From: Pleurotus djamor
Lineage: Eukaryota; Basidiomycota; Agaricomycetes; Agaricales; Pleurotaceae
DNA length: 64,000 nt
Assembly (NCBI GenBank): GCA_029747585.1
Contig: JAPEVF010000233.1
Coordinates: forward strand, 1-64,000
Direction of reading: 5' to 3'
The position numbers and the translations under genes are program-made. A model generated the notes under the pieces. That model saw only the letters and a list, made by a program, of their open reading frames with translations, searched no databases and was not told the DNA's origin. The number at the start of each line of letters is the position of its first letter. Within the stretch, counting starts at the first letter, position 1. Shown here in pieces: positions 12,043 through 23,905 of this stretch.

Positions 12043-12916
12043 ATGCTGAAATCCATTTTCCTCGCTATCTTCTTGGCCTCCTCCACTATCTCCGCCTTCA
12101 CTACACTCAACTCAAATGTTTCCTCTGTCATTCCAACTGCCAATCATAATATCACTGCCCGCACGCAGTCACCACGCGATCAAGTAGTAAAAGAGTTTAC
12201 CCGTCTTGACGGGTCCATCGCGAACCTCGAGAATGAAGTCAACAATTTCCCTGAGGAAAAGCCAACATTTTCCCAAGCCACGGTGCGTCCATCGTCATGC
12301 CGATTCCCTATGATAAACACCAGCCGCTAATCTCAGAGTGTTGATTTCNGCTTGNTTTTTTTTTCTTGTGCAGAACCTCAATAATGCCTTCCATGTCGCA
12401 ATCAGGAACTTGAACGCGATCAGAGATGGGGTCAAGGTAGAATACTTCTGCCTCACTACTCTACACTTTCATCTACTCATTAGACTCACTAAGGCCTTGG
12501 GCTCCATCTCCGAAGCCGATAGTCAGGAGATATTACGTGGTGCGCAAAAGGCGGAACCAACCTTTGACTCTGCTATGGTGGCGGTATGTTCTCTGTCATC
12601 CTGCCACCTCGACTGTCCCTTTTTCACATCTCTCATTCATGCTCAATAATAGTTCATCGCGAAAAAACATGCTTTGCAACGATTCCCCTTGGAGTTTGAA
12701 GTCGCTACGGCCCATCAAAACCTCATAAGCCTTCTGAAAGCCACCATAGAGGCGTATAACGAAATTGTGTTTGCCTGCACAGTATGTTCCACCTCGTAGT
12801 TATGTTCCCATTTTCACTCCAAGTGTTAGGACTCCGTTACCTGCGGATTGTGCCAGGCCAAGAAGCGCATTCATTCCACAATGATGGCTAGTATCAAAGC
12901 AATCGCACCCGCCTAA
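12043..12916 (+). CDS. HsbA-like small secreted protein, copy 1
   Basis: Five exons: 12043-12282, 12374-12436 (63 nt), 12494-12583 (90 nt), 12653-12781 (129 nt), 12857-12916. All junctions are phase 0. The product begins with a signal peptide (MLKSIFLAIFLASSTISAF) and continues as amphipathic helices without cysteine-rich or catalytic motifs. The helix pattern (exon 3 ALGSISEADSQEILRGAQ; exon 4 FIAKKHALQRFP) matches the hydrophobic-surface-binding protein A (HsbA, PF12296) family as I know it. Those secreted proteins adsorb to hydrophobic surfaces and can recruit hydrolases. An unknown base beside a T-run lies in intron 1. It belongs to a local family with copies at 13836, 15708 and 19775. 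Confidence 0.7.
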
Positions 12917-13835
12917 GTGTCCCACGTCCGATTTCGACACACGCTGGGGTTGGTGATTGAGTGCGGCTCTACGTAGACCCAATCTGAACTCGTTGTTGAA
13001 CCGTTTCTGGTATCTGTCATTCCTCGTTGATATAAACCATGTCCACCTTTGCTTTCCTTGACACAACCGTCAACGTATTCTCGTCTTCTGCGAATCAAAG
13101 ACTAAACGTGGTCTGGTTTTGTGTTTACAATTCCAGCCTCCATCAGAATGTAGGTTTCAGCCTTCATGTCGAAAGTTGTGGCCTTGCAGTGGACGGTATG
13201 GGACATGGGTCATCGGAGTGCCCGCACCATGAACTATCGTTGGCGCTTATCAAGCGCTTATTTTTCTTTTCTTTCTTTCCGATTCCTTCGCGCAACCTTC
13301 GCTGGACCACATTCTAAGCGAAGCCCTCTACATTCATCAGGGAAGCGTGAGTGGTCGCTAGCTCACTGTATAGTATGTAGCAACCCTGGAAACATGTCCT
13401 TTCTCGCACAAGGAGCATGGTCACAGGTTTGTGGATGCATAGCATCTGGTGAGAAGTTCCGAAGTACTGATGATCAGCGATATCTAGGTATCCTCTGCTC
13501 GCTTCCGAAACGTGATTTCAATCAACGCCACATCTCTGTTGTTCAGCAATGCGCGGAAGCACACGAGCAACGACTGCTCTTTCCTCAAAGGACAAGGCCA
13601 TGACCCTTTCTGTATCGACATGTCCACATGCATACGAACACTGGGGTCGATGTTAACAGACAACTAACAGCACCCGCGAACTCCGCCAGAGCTTCGATGT
13701 AATCTTATCACCAAATTTGAGCATCGCTCGCTAGCATATCAAGCAGATCTTCTAGGCTCTTGCTTGCCCCTCGGGTCTCTGGGAACGCAACTGAGTCAAC
13801 TGCCACTTCGCCGTCTTCAACCTTCAGCTTCAACT

Positions 13836-14699
13836 ATGATGAAATCCATCGTTTTCGCCCTTCTCTTCACCTCTTCCGTCGTCTCTGCCTTCGCCGTTCA
13901 TCTCTCGCCCAACTCCGGTATCCGCACTCTGAAACGAAACACGGATGTCAAAGGAAACGCGTACGAGAAACGCACTCTCGCTCAAGTAAAGACCGACATA
14001 ACCAGCTTCATCAAAAAAATCGAGGTTCTCAGAGACGCAGCCAACGACTTCCCCTCAACCCGCCCTTCACCAGGTCAAGTAATCGTACGTTCAGACAAAG
14101 CTTCATCAATTCAACTATTACCCATTCCTCTGTTGGTATTTGGTAGGCGTTCCAAGCAGATCTTGATGCCGTGGTTAGGGCTTCTAATACGGCTAGCCGT
14201 CATATCGAGGTAAGCGCAGTCTTCAAACTTCGGTTCGTCGACAATCTCATCGTTCATCAATCAAAGGCCTTGAGATCCCTCTCCTTGGCCGACAGCCGTC
14301 CCATTCTTGACGGGTTGGAGAAGCTCGTACCAGGTGTCGCTTCCGCTATGGATGCGGTGCGTTTCCTATCTATGCCTCCCTGTTTCGTCCTTTTCCATCA
14401 CCCACGGCGCCCTCATCGCATTTTCAACAGTTCATCGCCAAAAAGGCAGCGATAGACTCCATTCTCTTGGTGGGAACGCCTGTCACTCACGAAGACCTTG
14501 AAAACCTTCTTGAGGCCTTGACGAGATTGTATGATGCTCTCTTCAATGCAATCCCAGTAAGTTTCCTTTGAAAATTTCCTTCCGATTGGTACTCACACAG
14601 CTTGTCTTGCGACTTCAGGCTGAACTATCAGAGCGGCTTTCGCGGCTGAGTAAGGCTGTCCTCCAGATAGTCCAACGCGCAATCGATGCGTATTCATAG
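13836..14699 (+). CDS. HsbA-like small secreted protein, copy 2
   Basis: Five phase-0 exons: 13836-14084, 14147-14209 (63 nt), 14267-14356 (90 nt), 14431-14556 (126 nt), 14619-14699. The signal peptide is MMKSIVFALLFTSSVVSAF. Conserved landmarks of the local family are an ALRSLSLADSRPIL segment in exon 3, FIAKKAA at the start of exon 4, and a final exon ending AIDAYS. Exon lengths match copies 1, 3 and 5, showing common descent by gene duplication. It is likely secreted and binds hydrophobic surfaces if it is a true HsbA. Two tandem Met codons open the frame; the first is given. Confidence 0.7.
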
Positions 14700-15386
14700 A
14701 CGTTCAATGTCATTTCGTATATCTCCAAGCAAGCTCTGTGTCTGTAATCTCTTACTCCTCAATAATCTATACATCAACATTGCTCAACAAAGAAGAGTGA
14801 ATGGTGCTAGGCTCTGGTGAACATTGGAGGCGTACTTCGGGGATACGCCTAGAAGTGAAGAAGTCGTCGCTGTCATGATCGTACCAAATTCGAGGAGACG
14901 CTCCTAGTTTAACGTTCAATATTCAATGACAAGAATCGATATCCTGTCCAACTTTATCCGAGGCAACTTTCCGATAGGCAACTGCCAACAGTCCAGTCAT
15001 TCTAGCCAAGTTCTCAACAAGTTCTTTCGGTTCGCGCCAAATCGCCTACTAGTACCTACCAGAAGTCCGGACACTATCCGCTGGCCTGACATCGCATCAG
15101 ATCGTGCGACTATCGTCCCTCCCACCGTCTTCGTCTTTCCTCCCCCTCTCCCCAGCGGTGAATCTTTCTCTCGCTCCCATGCCATCTCTTCAAAGGCGGT
15201 TGCTTATTCATATTGGCGACGGGAGGCTCCAGAAGACGCCTTATGGTCAATATTCACCAGGCGCTGATTGACCCGTTGAGATGGTACGATTGAATTCAAT
15301 TCGGAACTGGAACTCTATGCTCTTGAATGCTTCATTTTCTGACCACCCATAACTTTGGAGAACCGTTAAAATTGATCTATCATCCC

Positions 15387-15424
15387 AACGTCGAAGCCAA
15401 CGTCGAAGCCAACGCCAACGCCAC
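15387..15424. repeat. Short tandem repeat (12-bp and 6-bp units)
   Basis: AACGTCGAAGCC occurs twice followed by AACGCC twice, immediately upstream of the third HsbA-like gene's promoter region. Confidence 0.7.
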
Positions 15425-15612
15425 TACTGGGGTCATGGTTATGCTTTGCTTAGCTGCACGCCCACAGACGTGCTCATCTACAGGTGACCAACTGGTCGCT
15501 CATGGAAACAGTCATTCCGAAAGCACAGATCCCCCAGAGTATACACTGATGCTCGTATCATCGTCTCTGCTACTAGTCTTTTCAGGGTGCATGAGCCCCG
15601 GACGGATTGGTT

Positions 15613-15620
15613 TATAAAAG
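15613..15620 (+). promoter_or_regulatory. TATA box of HsbA-like gene 3
   Basis: TATAAAAG lies 95 bp before the ATG at 15708. It argues that the upstream in-frame ATG at 15621 is not used, since transcription would normally start about 30 bp downstream of the box. Confidence 0.65.
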
Positions 15621-15707
15621 GTGTCCACTTCGACCTATCCTTTCTCCCCCATCCTTGCGCCTTTGTACAAGACTCCAAATTTGACGGTGACTCTCATAGC
15701 TTCTACA

Positions 15708-16561
15708 ATGCTCACACTCATCGTTCTCGCTATCCTCTCCTCTCCCACCATCTTCTCCATGCTCGTGCCATCCACTTCCAACCTCTCTGTCGGGTATTCA
15801 AACCTTGCCATGAATTCCAGCAACGCTACAGCGCAACTAGAGAAAGATGCGAACAATGTTTTCTTTCGTATTGGGACACTCACGGACGAAGCCAATAACT
15901 TTCCCGAGAGAACCCCTAGTCTCTCGGAAGGTCTCGTACGTGATTGACCTCTTCCATTCGATCCCTGAATATCAATCTGACTCACTTTGTATCCGATAGA
16001 AATTCGAAGAGCTCTTCGCCGCCGCTAACGAGGCTTTGATCAAAATGTGTAAGGATATCAAGGTGTGTTTTCTATACCTGGATATTACTTTCCTTGCACA
16101 GTTGTTCTCAATTTACCAAGGCTATCGGTTACATCCCCCTAGAGGAGGCACGAGCTCTCCTATCACATGCGGAGTCCGCTGAAGCCATCGTTGACTCTGC
16201 GATGCTGGTGGTGTGTTCCTTCTCTCCCACTTCGTGCCCCTTCTTGCACGCCAGCCTTCACCTGCGAATACTGAAACCCTGCATTGATTACAGTTCATCG
16301 ACAAAAAGGATGCGTTAAAGACCTACCCTGTTGAATTGGGGGTTGCCACGACCGAGCAGGACCTCATCACCCTCTGTCAATCTACAATGTGCGTGTATGA
16401 CGAGTTCATTTATGCCACAAATGTAAGTCTCCTTCGGCAGTCGCGTGTCTTCGCTTCTCACTGTATTTGCCTTATAGGATACTATTGCCTGTGAAACTGT
16501 CCTCATGAAGAAACGAGTTTATCAGTTATTCCAAGGCGCCATTGATCAATACGCAGATTAG
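15708..16561 (+). CDS. HsbA-like small secreted protein, copy 3
   Basis: Five phase-0 exons: 15708-15935, 16000-16062 (63 nt), 16121-16210 (90 nt), 16294-16422 (129 nt), 16478-16561. The chosen start gives a good signal peptide (MLTLIVLAILSSPTIFSML). An earlier in-frame Met at 15621 was rejected because it falls right after the TATA box. Family landmarks are present: PLEEARALL in exon 3, FIDKKDAL at exon 4 start, and a final exon ending AIDQYAD. The same exon lengths as its neighbours mark it as a tandem paralogue. Confidence 0.7.
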
Positions 16562-17106
16562 AGTTGCTACTTGCGCTCGTATCGCCCATTGGGCGTCTCC
16601 AAACGAACTAAGCTTGAACGATTTATTTGTACTTCCTGGTTCTTGATCTGTCCTTCGATTGTGTCCATATGCTTGAGTTACTCTACAGACGTTAGCTGTT
16701 GGTTGCCAGGAGTCGAGTGAACAATGATTTCAAGTGTTTTGATCCATAAGTTTGGAGAGTTGGGGACGCCATCTGCCAGCGCGGGGAACCGAGGTGATGA
16801 TTGCTGATTCTTGAGCACCTGTGAATGTGCCGTGTACGACTAGCCCGAGAAAACCGGTTATGTGTCTACTAATCAAGTCCAACCAGAGTATCCATGCGGC
16901 TCACAGCTCCTCCACCATCCTTTGGAACCTGCCGTGGAGATGGTAGGGGCTGCTTTGAGAGGGATACAGTGCCCGATAATAGAGGGAATGGGGGGCAGCC
17001 GAGAGGCAACCAAGAAAGGATAAACGTCGTTGCAGTGCTCCAATTCCGTGTTGATATTCATTAAGTGACTGAGTGGATTATGACGACCAAGACCACTTGG
17101 GTCCAT

Positions 17107-17572
17107 TGTTAGACCCTATCCAGAGAGGGGCTATAGGGGACAGTGTAGGCCGAGATGTCGGCCATGTGAACGAGATGTGGGCGAGTACAGCGACTGAGGC
17201 GCAGCGCTGGACTCCTACTAACACTCCGGGCTCGGGCGTACCAGGCCGGGTGTAGGGCCGAGGATACGAGGAGGAGAAGGAGGGCGACGAGTGGAGGAGG
17301 TCCAAGTCGTCTCGGGTCCGGGTCGGGTCGTCAGGCCGGGCGAGGATCAGAGAGGATAGGTGAAAACGTCTATAAATGAGCTAAGGGAACAAATACAACT
17401 ATGAGGAACTATATATACCATACTACATGAGGCGTCGGCTAATAGAACAATGGCGGGTCCGTTTATGTAACTGCTGCGCGAGTGGGTCCACTAGATCCGT
17501 GAGTCACGTGACAGGCGGCATAGGGGTGTCACGTGACCACAGGAGCTAGGGGACCTGTCACGGATCGTGACA
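17107..17572 (+). mobile_element. Solo LTR of a retrotransposon, 466 bp, 5-bp target duplication
   Basis: The element starts TGTTAGACCC and ends CGTGACA, so it has canonical TG...CA ends. The five bases TCCAT occur immediately before (17102-17106) and immediately after (17573-17577). That is a perfect target-site duplication of the size made by LTR-retrotransposon integrases. A TATA-like TATAAATG near 17371 suggests plus orientation. Two GTCACGTGAC palindromes lie near the 3' end. No gag-pol is present between the duplications, so this is a solo LTR left by LTR-LTR recombination. It sits between HsbA-like copies 3 and 4. Confidence 0.88.
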
Positions 17573-18469
17573 TCCATACAGATTCCAGGCATTAGAGTAT
17601 GGGTATCGAAGCGGTACGTTGGCCACCCTTCAGTACTTCAGTTTCCACATTCGACTCCCCGAGACGAAGCAATTTGGTCAAGTGGGCCGAAGGCTGATGC
17701 AGATGGGTAGAGTATGCACGGTTGGAGCGAGAGGAAAGTGACCGACAAGGGACATGGAAACAAGGGCAGGGACACGTAGGAATCGCCAACCCCCCGAGTC
17801 AACTATGAGTTGCATAAGTAGCCAGTAAGTCAGAGACTAGAACGGGAAACGCACTGTGTTGATATTGCTATGAAGAAATCGACATATCATCTGCAGGGTT
17901 AAACAGGCTGCTTGACGGCGGCGACTGTGGATGCGACGTGGGTTCCTCTTTGTCCGATACGATGGGTCTCATGTTGGATGCAGCGTTGAAGATACCTTTT
18001 CTGGCGCTGTGATCCCAGCGGTCCGGTTGAGGTCAGATCCATCGTCTCCAAGCTCCGTCACACCCAGCCTTATTCTCTCTCCATCCGATTCCGTTTCCTC
18101 CCTGTCGCTGTGACGCGGAAGCCTACTAGAGCAGAAGGTGGCTGTTGTATGCCCAGCTACGCTTATCGGAGTTCAATTGATATGAATGGATGTGCGAAGG
18201 AGCGTGAGTGCCACAGAGCAATTTGATGGGGGTCGTTGGCGGTGAGGGAGAGGTTGCAATTGACATTGTCAGCCAGAGTTCAGAGTGACATCGACGTTCA
18301 GGACCTTGTCTCGAGTCTCCAAGTTTCCTCTCCGCTTTTGAGCGAAAGCAAAGCCCTAGTGAATACTCTGCCTGACCGCTATGCCTTTAGCCTATACCCA
18401 ATACAAGCGGACGGTCCATGCCATGGTACTCTGGGAGTTTTGACTTCGAGCGGAAGCTCGGCTGGGGCG

Positions 18470-18757
18470 ATGTTGAAATTCCTCATCCCCGCCGTCCTCT
18501 TCACTACTCTCAGCATCTCATCCTTTGCTAACCCGCTCTCATCCAACACTGTCACCGAGCACGCGAAAGGCACATCAGATCAGATAAAAGGATCCGTTGA
18601 CGATACTGTCGATGGAATCAAGAAATTCGACACCGATGACAAATTTTGTAACGAAGGGAGCTACGCTAACCCAGGTCTCGTACGTGTTTCACTCTCCACA
18701 ATTCCTTTATTTGAATTTGATTTTTATATTTACTGCGTGTCTTTTGCAACGCGGTGA
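18470..18757 (+). pseudogene. Orphan first exon of an HsbA-like gene (copy 4)
   Basis: The frame from 18470 gives a signal peptide of the local type (MLKFLIPAVLFTTLSISSF) and a helical segment to 18679. A GTACGT donor then stands exactly where exon 1 ends in the other copies. The expected 63-, 90- and 129-nt exons do not follow. Instead the plus-strand gene runs into the 3' end of the convergent minus-strand copy 5 at 18812. It appears to be a truncated duplicate. A short secreted product is possible but unsupported. Confidence 0.5.
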
Positions 18758-18811
18758 ATTTGACTGATGAGTTTGTGAAGGTACGAATTCATCGTTCACC
18801 CATCTCGCATT

Positions 18812-19775
18812 CTATGCAGAAAACTCAGAAATGGCTTCTTGAAGATGTTCATGAAGGCGGTCCTTGAGTGCAGACACTTCAGCGAAGAAGGAGCTCTAAT
18901 GGTCGTTGGTTTTTACCACAATTAGAAACATGATGGTGGGTTGAATAACAATCAGGATGTCAGGTGTCGCAACCAAAGGGTGGAAATAAACGCACGGGAG
19001 AAGCCTTTGAAAAGATATCAGCCATATTTTGCATGGCCTTGTCAGCGCGGCTGAGGTCGGATCTGACCGCGAAGGCTGGATTGAGGTACCAGAAGTCATC
19101 AAAAGTGCGCTTCTTAGCGATTAACTGTTATGCGAGAATCAGTACTCCACATGCCGTTGTTGAGCATTGTTTTAGAGGCATGAAGCTTCAGGTCCATGAC
19201 TCTGGTTCTGAGCAAAGGGGAGGGAAAGGATGGAGCAATGAACTTGAGGAAACATACGGTTTTCAGAGCGGAGGTTATCGTTGGCTCCGCGCCCTCAAAG
19301 CTGGACAAGATACTACGGCTGGTAGCCTCAGATAAGTCACCTGCAACCTGCTCAAGTACATATAGATTGAGGAACGATCAATGGGACGAAAAGCGATGAC
19401 CATGCCTTGACATCATTACATGCGGCGTTCAAGTCCTCTGTAAATTCAACGGAACTATCGTGGATAGCCTGCCGGACATCGGAGACAACTTATTAAGTCC
19501 TCTATACCAAGTTGATAAAAACAAAGCCATGAACGTACGTTAGCTTGATTGAACGTAGAATGAGTCAATGGCAAATTATCGACTGCCTTGGAAAGTTTGT
19601 TGATGGAGCTAATGATGCGATCTGCGCCAGCCACCACTGGGTCTGTAGCGTGACTCGCGAGAAAATGGATAGGATCAAGGGAGCGAAGCTGGAGGCTGGA
19701 CTCGGTGGCAAGGGGCAAAGCATAGACCGGAGAAGTCAAAGAAACAAGGAGGACGAGAGAGATGAACTCGAACAT
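18812..19775 (-). CDS. HsbA-like small secreted protein, copy 5 (inverted)
   Basis: The minus-strand gene has the family's five-exon plan: exon 1 from 19775 (signal peptide MFEFISLVLLVSLTSPVYA), a 63-nt exon (AIHDSSVEFTEDLN...), a 90-nt exon (DLSEATSRSILSSFEGAE), a 129-nt exon beginning LIAKKRTF, and a last exon ending AISEFSA. Exon 2 ends AAG|GCATGG, so the second intron has a GC donor. The identical exon lengths make the model strong despite low sequence identity to the other copies. A TATA box lies about 100 bp upstream. It is convergent with, and abuts, the orphan exon at 18470. Confidence 0.7.
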
Positions 19776-19873
19776 GGGTGAAAGCTGCGATTACAGTTGA
19801 ATTGAGGGTAAACCAGATATTTGAGGCGAAGGCGATAGAGGAAGGAGGGGGCCCTGAGGCCTGAAGTGCAACA

Positions 19874-19881
19874 CCTTTATA
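19874..19881 (-). promoter_or_regulatory. TATA box of HsbA-like gene 5
   Basis: TATAAAGG on the minus strand, about 100 bp before the ATG at 19775, matching the spacing in copies 1 and 3. Confidence 0.6.
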
Positions 19882-22800
19882 GGTATCTTATTGGAAGGCA
19901 TCCGTACAAAACATCGATATGGAACGATCCAGATGCACGGACAATAGGTGCTTCTTAAAGGACAGGCCCTCGGCTACGCGTGGATCATGATGAGAAGAAC
20001 TGCAAGATGAATTCATGTCCATGAACACAGAGCTGTTCCAGGCAGGAGTGGCGCTATCTTGTGGACCCTCGTCGTTCACGGATCAGGCGTCCATCAACGG
20101 GCATCAGACGCGATCAAAGGGAACCATTCTCATTTGTTCATTCCCAAGTATCTTCGACTCTTGAAGCTTGTGGTCTCAAGCTCTGTCAGGCCCTTGTGCG
20201 ATAAAATCGGGCATCGCCGGCGAGAAGTGAGAATCGGGGGACACGACAAGTACTCACAGAATGATATTGTAGTAATTCCGCCGAGAAGGTAGATAGACTA
20301 GCAGATGATGTGCACGGCACGCGCTGAAGCAGAGGAAGAGAGTCCCTTTTATACAGCGTGCCCATGCTCAGGGTGCTTCGAGTGTACTGCCATCTTACGC
20401 GGAGGTCAGCAGTGAGGCTGTCACTGTCTCCTCACACGCCGGGCTGGTCGCCGCTTCGAATCATCCTGCTTGATAGATCAAGGGTTGGGCCACACAAAGT
20501 CACGGATGCAATGGTGATATCTGCTGATGAACGGGTTCCAAAGGCTCTCCGGACACCCCTTCCGGTTGTTGATGGTTGGCTTAGGGATATAAGTATTGGG
20601 GAGTCGGATACACATTTGGTACGGGCCCTATTCTAGATTGGAGTTGTTGGGCTGTATCGGTGGATTCGGTTAGAATAGACTTTGAACAGACCCTAGAGGA
20701 CGTACTGGCGCAGTTGCGTTCAGGTGCAAGTGGTTGGGCGCTATAGGCTACAGCTTCTGAGCCTAGGGTGCAGAGCCTCTTCATTCGAGGCGTATCAAGC
20801 GCCGACAGTTTCGTGCTGTCAAAGATCAGAAAAACGCGAAGGTTCAAAGGCGGACTCGAAGAAGACTCACCGACAATGATCCTAAGAAAGAGGAAAACAC
20901 TGAGACGATAGATCAAGAGGCTGTCACTCTAGTCATCGCAAGTTCAACTGTTGAAAAACATTACCAACTCATGTAGAAATTGATCGGTGGATTATAGGAC
21001 GCATCGACATACCTTTTCTTCGTCGTTTCGTTGTGCATGCAGAGAGGAAGATCATCGTCTCACGTGGAGGTTCTAGACCAACCCGATTGGTCACATTCTG
21101 TCACGGATCACAGTTGCTGTTCGCCAGCTGTTCGCTTCCCTCCACTTCGACCATCCATCCTGCTTCAACGCCCAACACAACGTCTGTGCCCACTCACACT
21201 CACTCTTAACTGGACCTCCCAGTCTGGCCGACGATACCGCTCGGGCCCGTGTTCTGAGTCGATTTCAGATTCGCCGCAATGACGGATTCTCCTGGAGTGC
21301 CAGAGCACAGAGATGCCGAACCCAATGCAGCAAGGCTGCCTTCAGCATTGAAGCTGAAGCGATGATGAAATGTTCACGTCAACTCGACCACCGCCGTCAA
21401 CTTCAGGTCCAACTTGACCCTCTTTGCTCCTCTGCGCACGATTTCACTCTCTCAAAAGACTGTCTGTCCTCCTCTCAACGTTGGCGCTGGCTTCAATGTG
21501 GCCGAGTCCAACATATTCTAGTGAGTTCCCTGTCCCTGCATAATAATATATCTACTTACTTAGACGACGGCCTTGCAGGTTCTTGCGCTATCGCCCACAA
21601 ATCGTTCTCCGCTCAGTAGGCCGGCCGGCCAACCATATTACTCAGACAGGTGTAGCCGAGCAGACAGCTCCTCTCCGTCGACAGCGGCATCATATCGTGA
21701 GGCACAAGCTTCATTGCATGTTGGCTCCAACGATGATTCATTGGCCCCCTCAACAGCCCCAGATCAGTCAGCTTCGACATCTCCGGCATCTCCCTGCATG
21801 ATACCCCATAGCTGAAGAAGGCGAATCTACCTCAAATCGTCAGTAGGGGCGTCAACAAGCAGCATGTTTGGCTCTCTTCATCGCAGTACAACCAAGCTGG
21901 ACGAGATCAATATTGTATGTTCCCTTTTATCTACGTCCTTGTTGCGTTTCCGATAGATCCCNATTGTAGTTTCTCATGCCCTTAACCACCACTACGCGTA
22001 CAACCCCCTCAAGGTCCTCCCCCTTCCCATCGCATTCCCTTTCTCTCCGACAACCACCATAGCTTCTTTGTGGGAGCCAAGACACAGTCTTATCGCCGCC
22101 GCTCGCCGCCTGGTCCCTCGATCGCTCTGTGTTGTCGAACCTCGTGAAGGAAGCCGCCGCATGCTACTTCCCTGTCCTCTCTGCCTTTGTCGTTGCCGCC
22201 ACACATACCAGTACCCTGGACTCCGGGCTGTTCCCTTGGTTTGCCCGCTGAAATTTCTTACAATAGAGTCCTTCGCCGTCCCTACGTATATGAGAGCTCA
22301 AACTGGCTTCTCTGACTCGAGGGCTTAACACACTCCCTTCGACTATCCACCACGCATATCGCCACTGCCGGCCTTCAGCGCTTTGGCTTCAACAAGCGAC
22401 GCTCGTCCTACTTCCCGTTGATCATCAATATCCTCGCTTATCCCCCGGTATCCTCTTCATTTATTGGCCAGTACTTAGCTCGATGACACCGTGTTGTCGA
22501 GATTCATCAGGGAAGCCACACCCTGTCATCTTTCCCTCTGCTGTACCACGTCCCCTGCTTACTCCGGAATATATAGTATACCAGACTTGTATCCATCTCC
22601 TGTCTCACCAACGCCGTTGCTTATTCCTGGCTTCGTTTTCGCTTACTTCTTGGATTAGCTGTCCACCCAACGTCGTCACCTGATATCGTTTCTGTCGCGC
22701 TGTAGTGGGAACTTTCCTTGAAGAATATGCGATGTCATGACCTTTGCTTACCAACTTCGTTTCCATCCATACGACGACGAATTGGGGCACCCTTGATCTT

Positions 22801-23335
22801 TGAAACACCTTAGTCTACCCTTCATCCATCTAACGGGGTCGACCTCGTCGAAGACTGCTTCTTCATCATTTCGAGGACTATGTCCCTGGCCAACAACAGT
22901 GTTCGAACTGGAATGTCTCGATTCCGTCCTGTGTGGCTGCCCTATCCGTACGCAAGAAAGAAAGGAGAATGTCTTACGGACCCAAGAGCCGGAGGAGTCC
23001 ACCCAGGTTGAGTGGCTTTCGGAATTGATAGGCGTGATATGAGCAAATGGACATTTCAATGAGGTAGTAAACTAGTGAGAGGTTCGTACAACAGTGGATC
23101 AAAATGACAAAGTGAGTACTAGGACGTTGCTCCAGTAGGGATGGTGATCTTCACGGATTCCAGACTACGCCAGCCTTCTTTCGCGTCCGATATCACGCAA
23201 TCCGGTGTTTAACCAGAAAGCCCAGGGTCAATGGATCTTTCCGTAGATCGATATATGCCTGGTTGTTCGTTGATAAGTGGCTCAACAAACTACTCCCTTC
23301 TCTTGTAGAGAATATATATCGTGTTTTGCAATCAA
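19882..23335. other. Gene-poor stretch, no gene called
   Basis: Only short frames without family character are seen. A TATAAAAGG on the minus strand near 20353-20345 could be another promoter of the HsbA type, but no matching coding exon follows. TGTCACGGATC at 21099 resembles the terminal bases of the solo LTR at 17107, on the opposite strand, and may be an LTR remnant. An unknown base is at 21962. Confidence 0.4.
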
Positions 23336-23357
23336 GGTGGTGGTGGTGGTGGTGNTG
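23336..23357. repeat. (GGT)n microsatellite with unresolved bases
   Basis: GGT is repeated about six times and followed by several N positions, so the array length is probably not resolved in the assembly. Confidence 0.8.
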
Positions 23358-23646
23358 NNAGTGTTCCTCTTGACTTGACTTTGAGGAAATGTAGTCTTTA
23401 ATGTAGTTGACNACCGAGAATAGGTCAGTAGACAAGATACTTAGTGAAAACGTACCTTGTATGAATAGCTTTCCTTTCCTTGACTTGAGGTAGCTTGAGG
23501 TGAAATGGCCTTGAGGCACACTTGCTTGAGGAACAGTGGTGAAAGAATAGACCTAGCTGTATAGGTCAGACTGAGATACGTACGTATATCTGTTACCCGT
23601 CCGAGGTATAACAGACAGAGACTTGAATTGGACTTGAAACAAACAG

Positions 23647-23820
23647 ACGGAGGTCCAACAGTATTCCAAGGCTTACAGTTACTCTTGAACTGCTCCTTGC
23701 GAGAATAGACTGTGGCACGACTTCAGAATTACTCAGTAACGGTTACTGAGGAAGCTCCAACAGTATTCCAAGGACTTCAGTCACTCTTGAACTGTTCCTT
23801 GCTAAAATAACTGTGTGTAA
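23647..23820. repeat. Two diverged copies of a 65-bp unit
   Basis: CCAACAGTATTCCAAGG... CTCTTGAACTG.TCCTTGC occurs at about 23653-23715 and again at about 23755-23815, roughly 80 percent alike. Read on the minus strand each ends in a TGTTGGA(A/G) context, as in some copia-type LTR ends, but no flanking duplication was found. Confidence 0.6.
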
Positions 23821-23829
23821 ACTTGGGAT

Positions 23830-23905
23830 TTCCAAGGGAGACTTTCCAAGGGGAGGGAGACTTTTCCAAGGGGGGGAGACTTTTCCAAGGGGGGGAGACT
23901 TGTAT
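23830..23905. repeat. Minisatellite, unit about GGGGAGACTTTTCCAAGG
   Basis: About four tandem copies of an 18-19 bp unit with variable G-run length. The surrounding 23.2-24.45 kb is also rich in CTTGAGG and CTTGA words and has few CpG dinucleotides, which suggests old repeat-derived sequence. Confidence 0.75.

Noticed and set aside
15621..15707. Upstream start for HsbA-like copy 3
   Set aside because: It begins right after the TATA box and would bury the signal peptide; the Met at 15708 fits the paralogues.
20581..20916. Minus-strand open frame of 111 codons in the gene-poor stretch
   Set aside because: No family character, and no consistent exon partners could be found.
21099..22800. Second full LTR starting TGTCACGGATC
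   Set aside because: No matching CA end with a duplicate of the flanking CATTC was found downstream, so only a possible remnant is noted.
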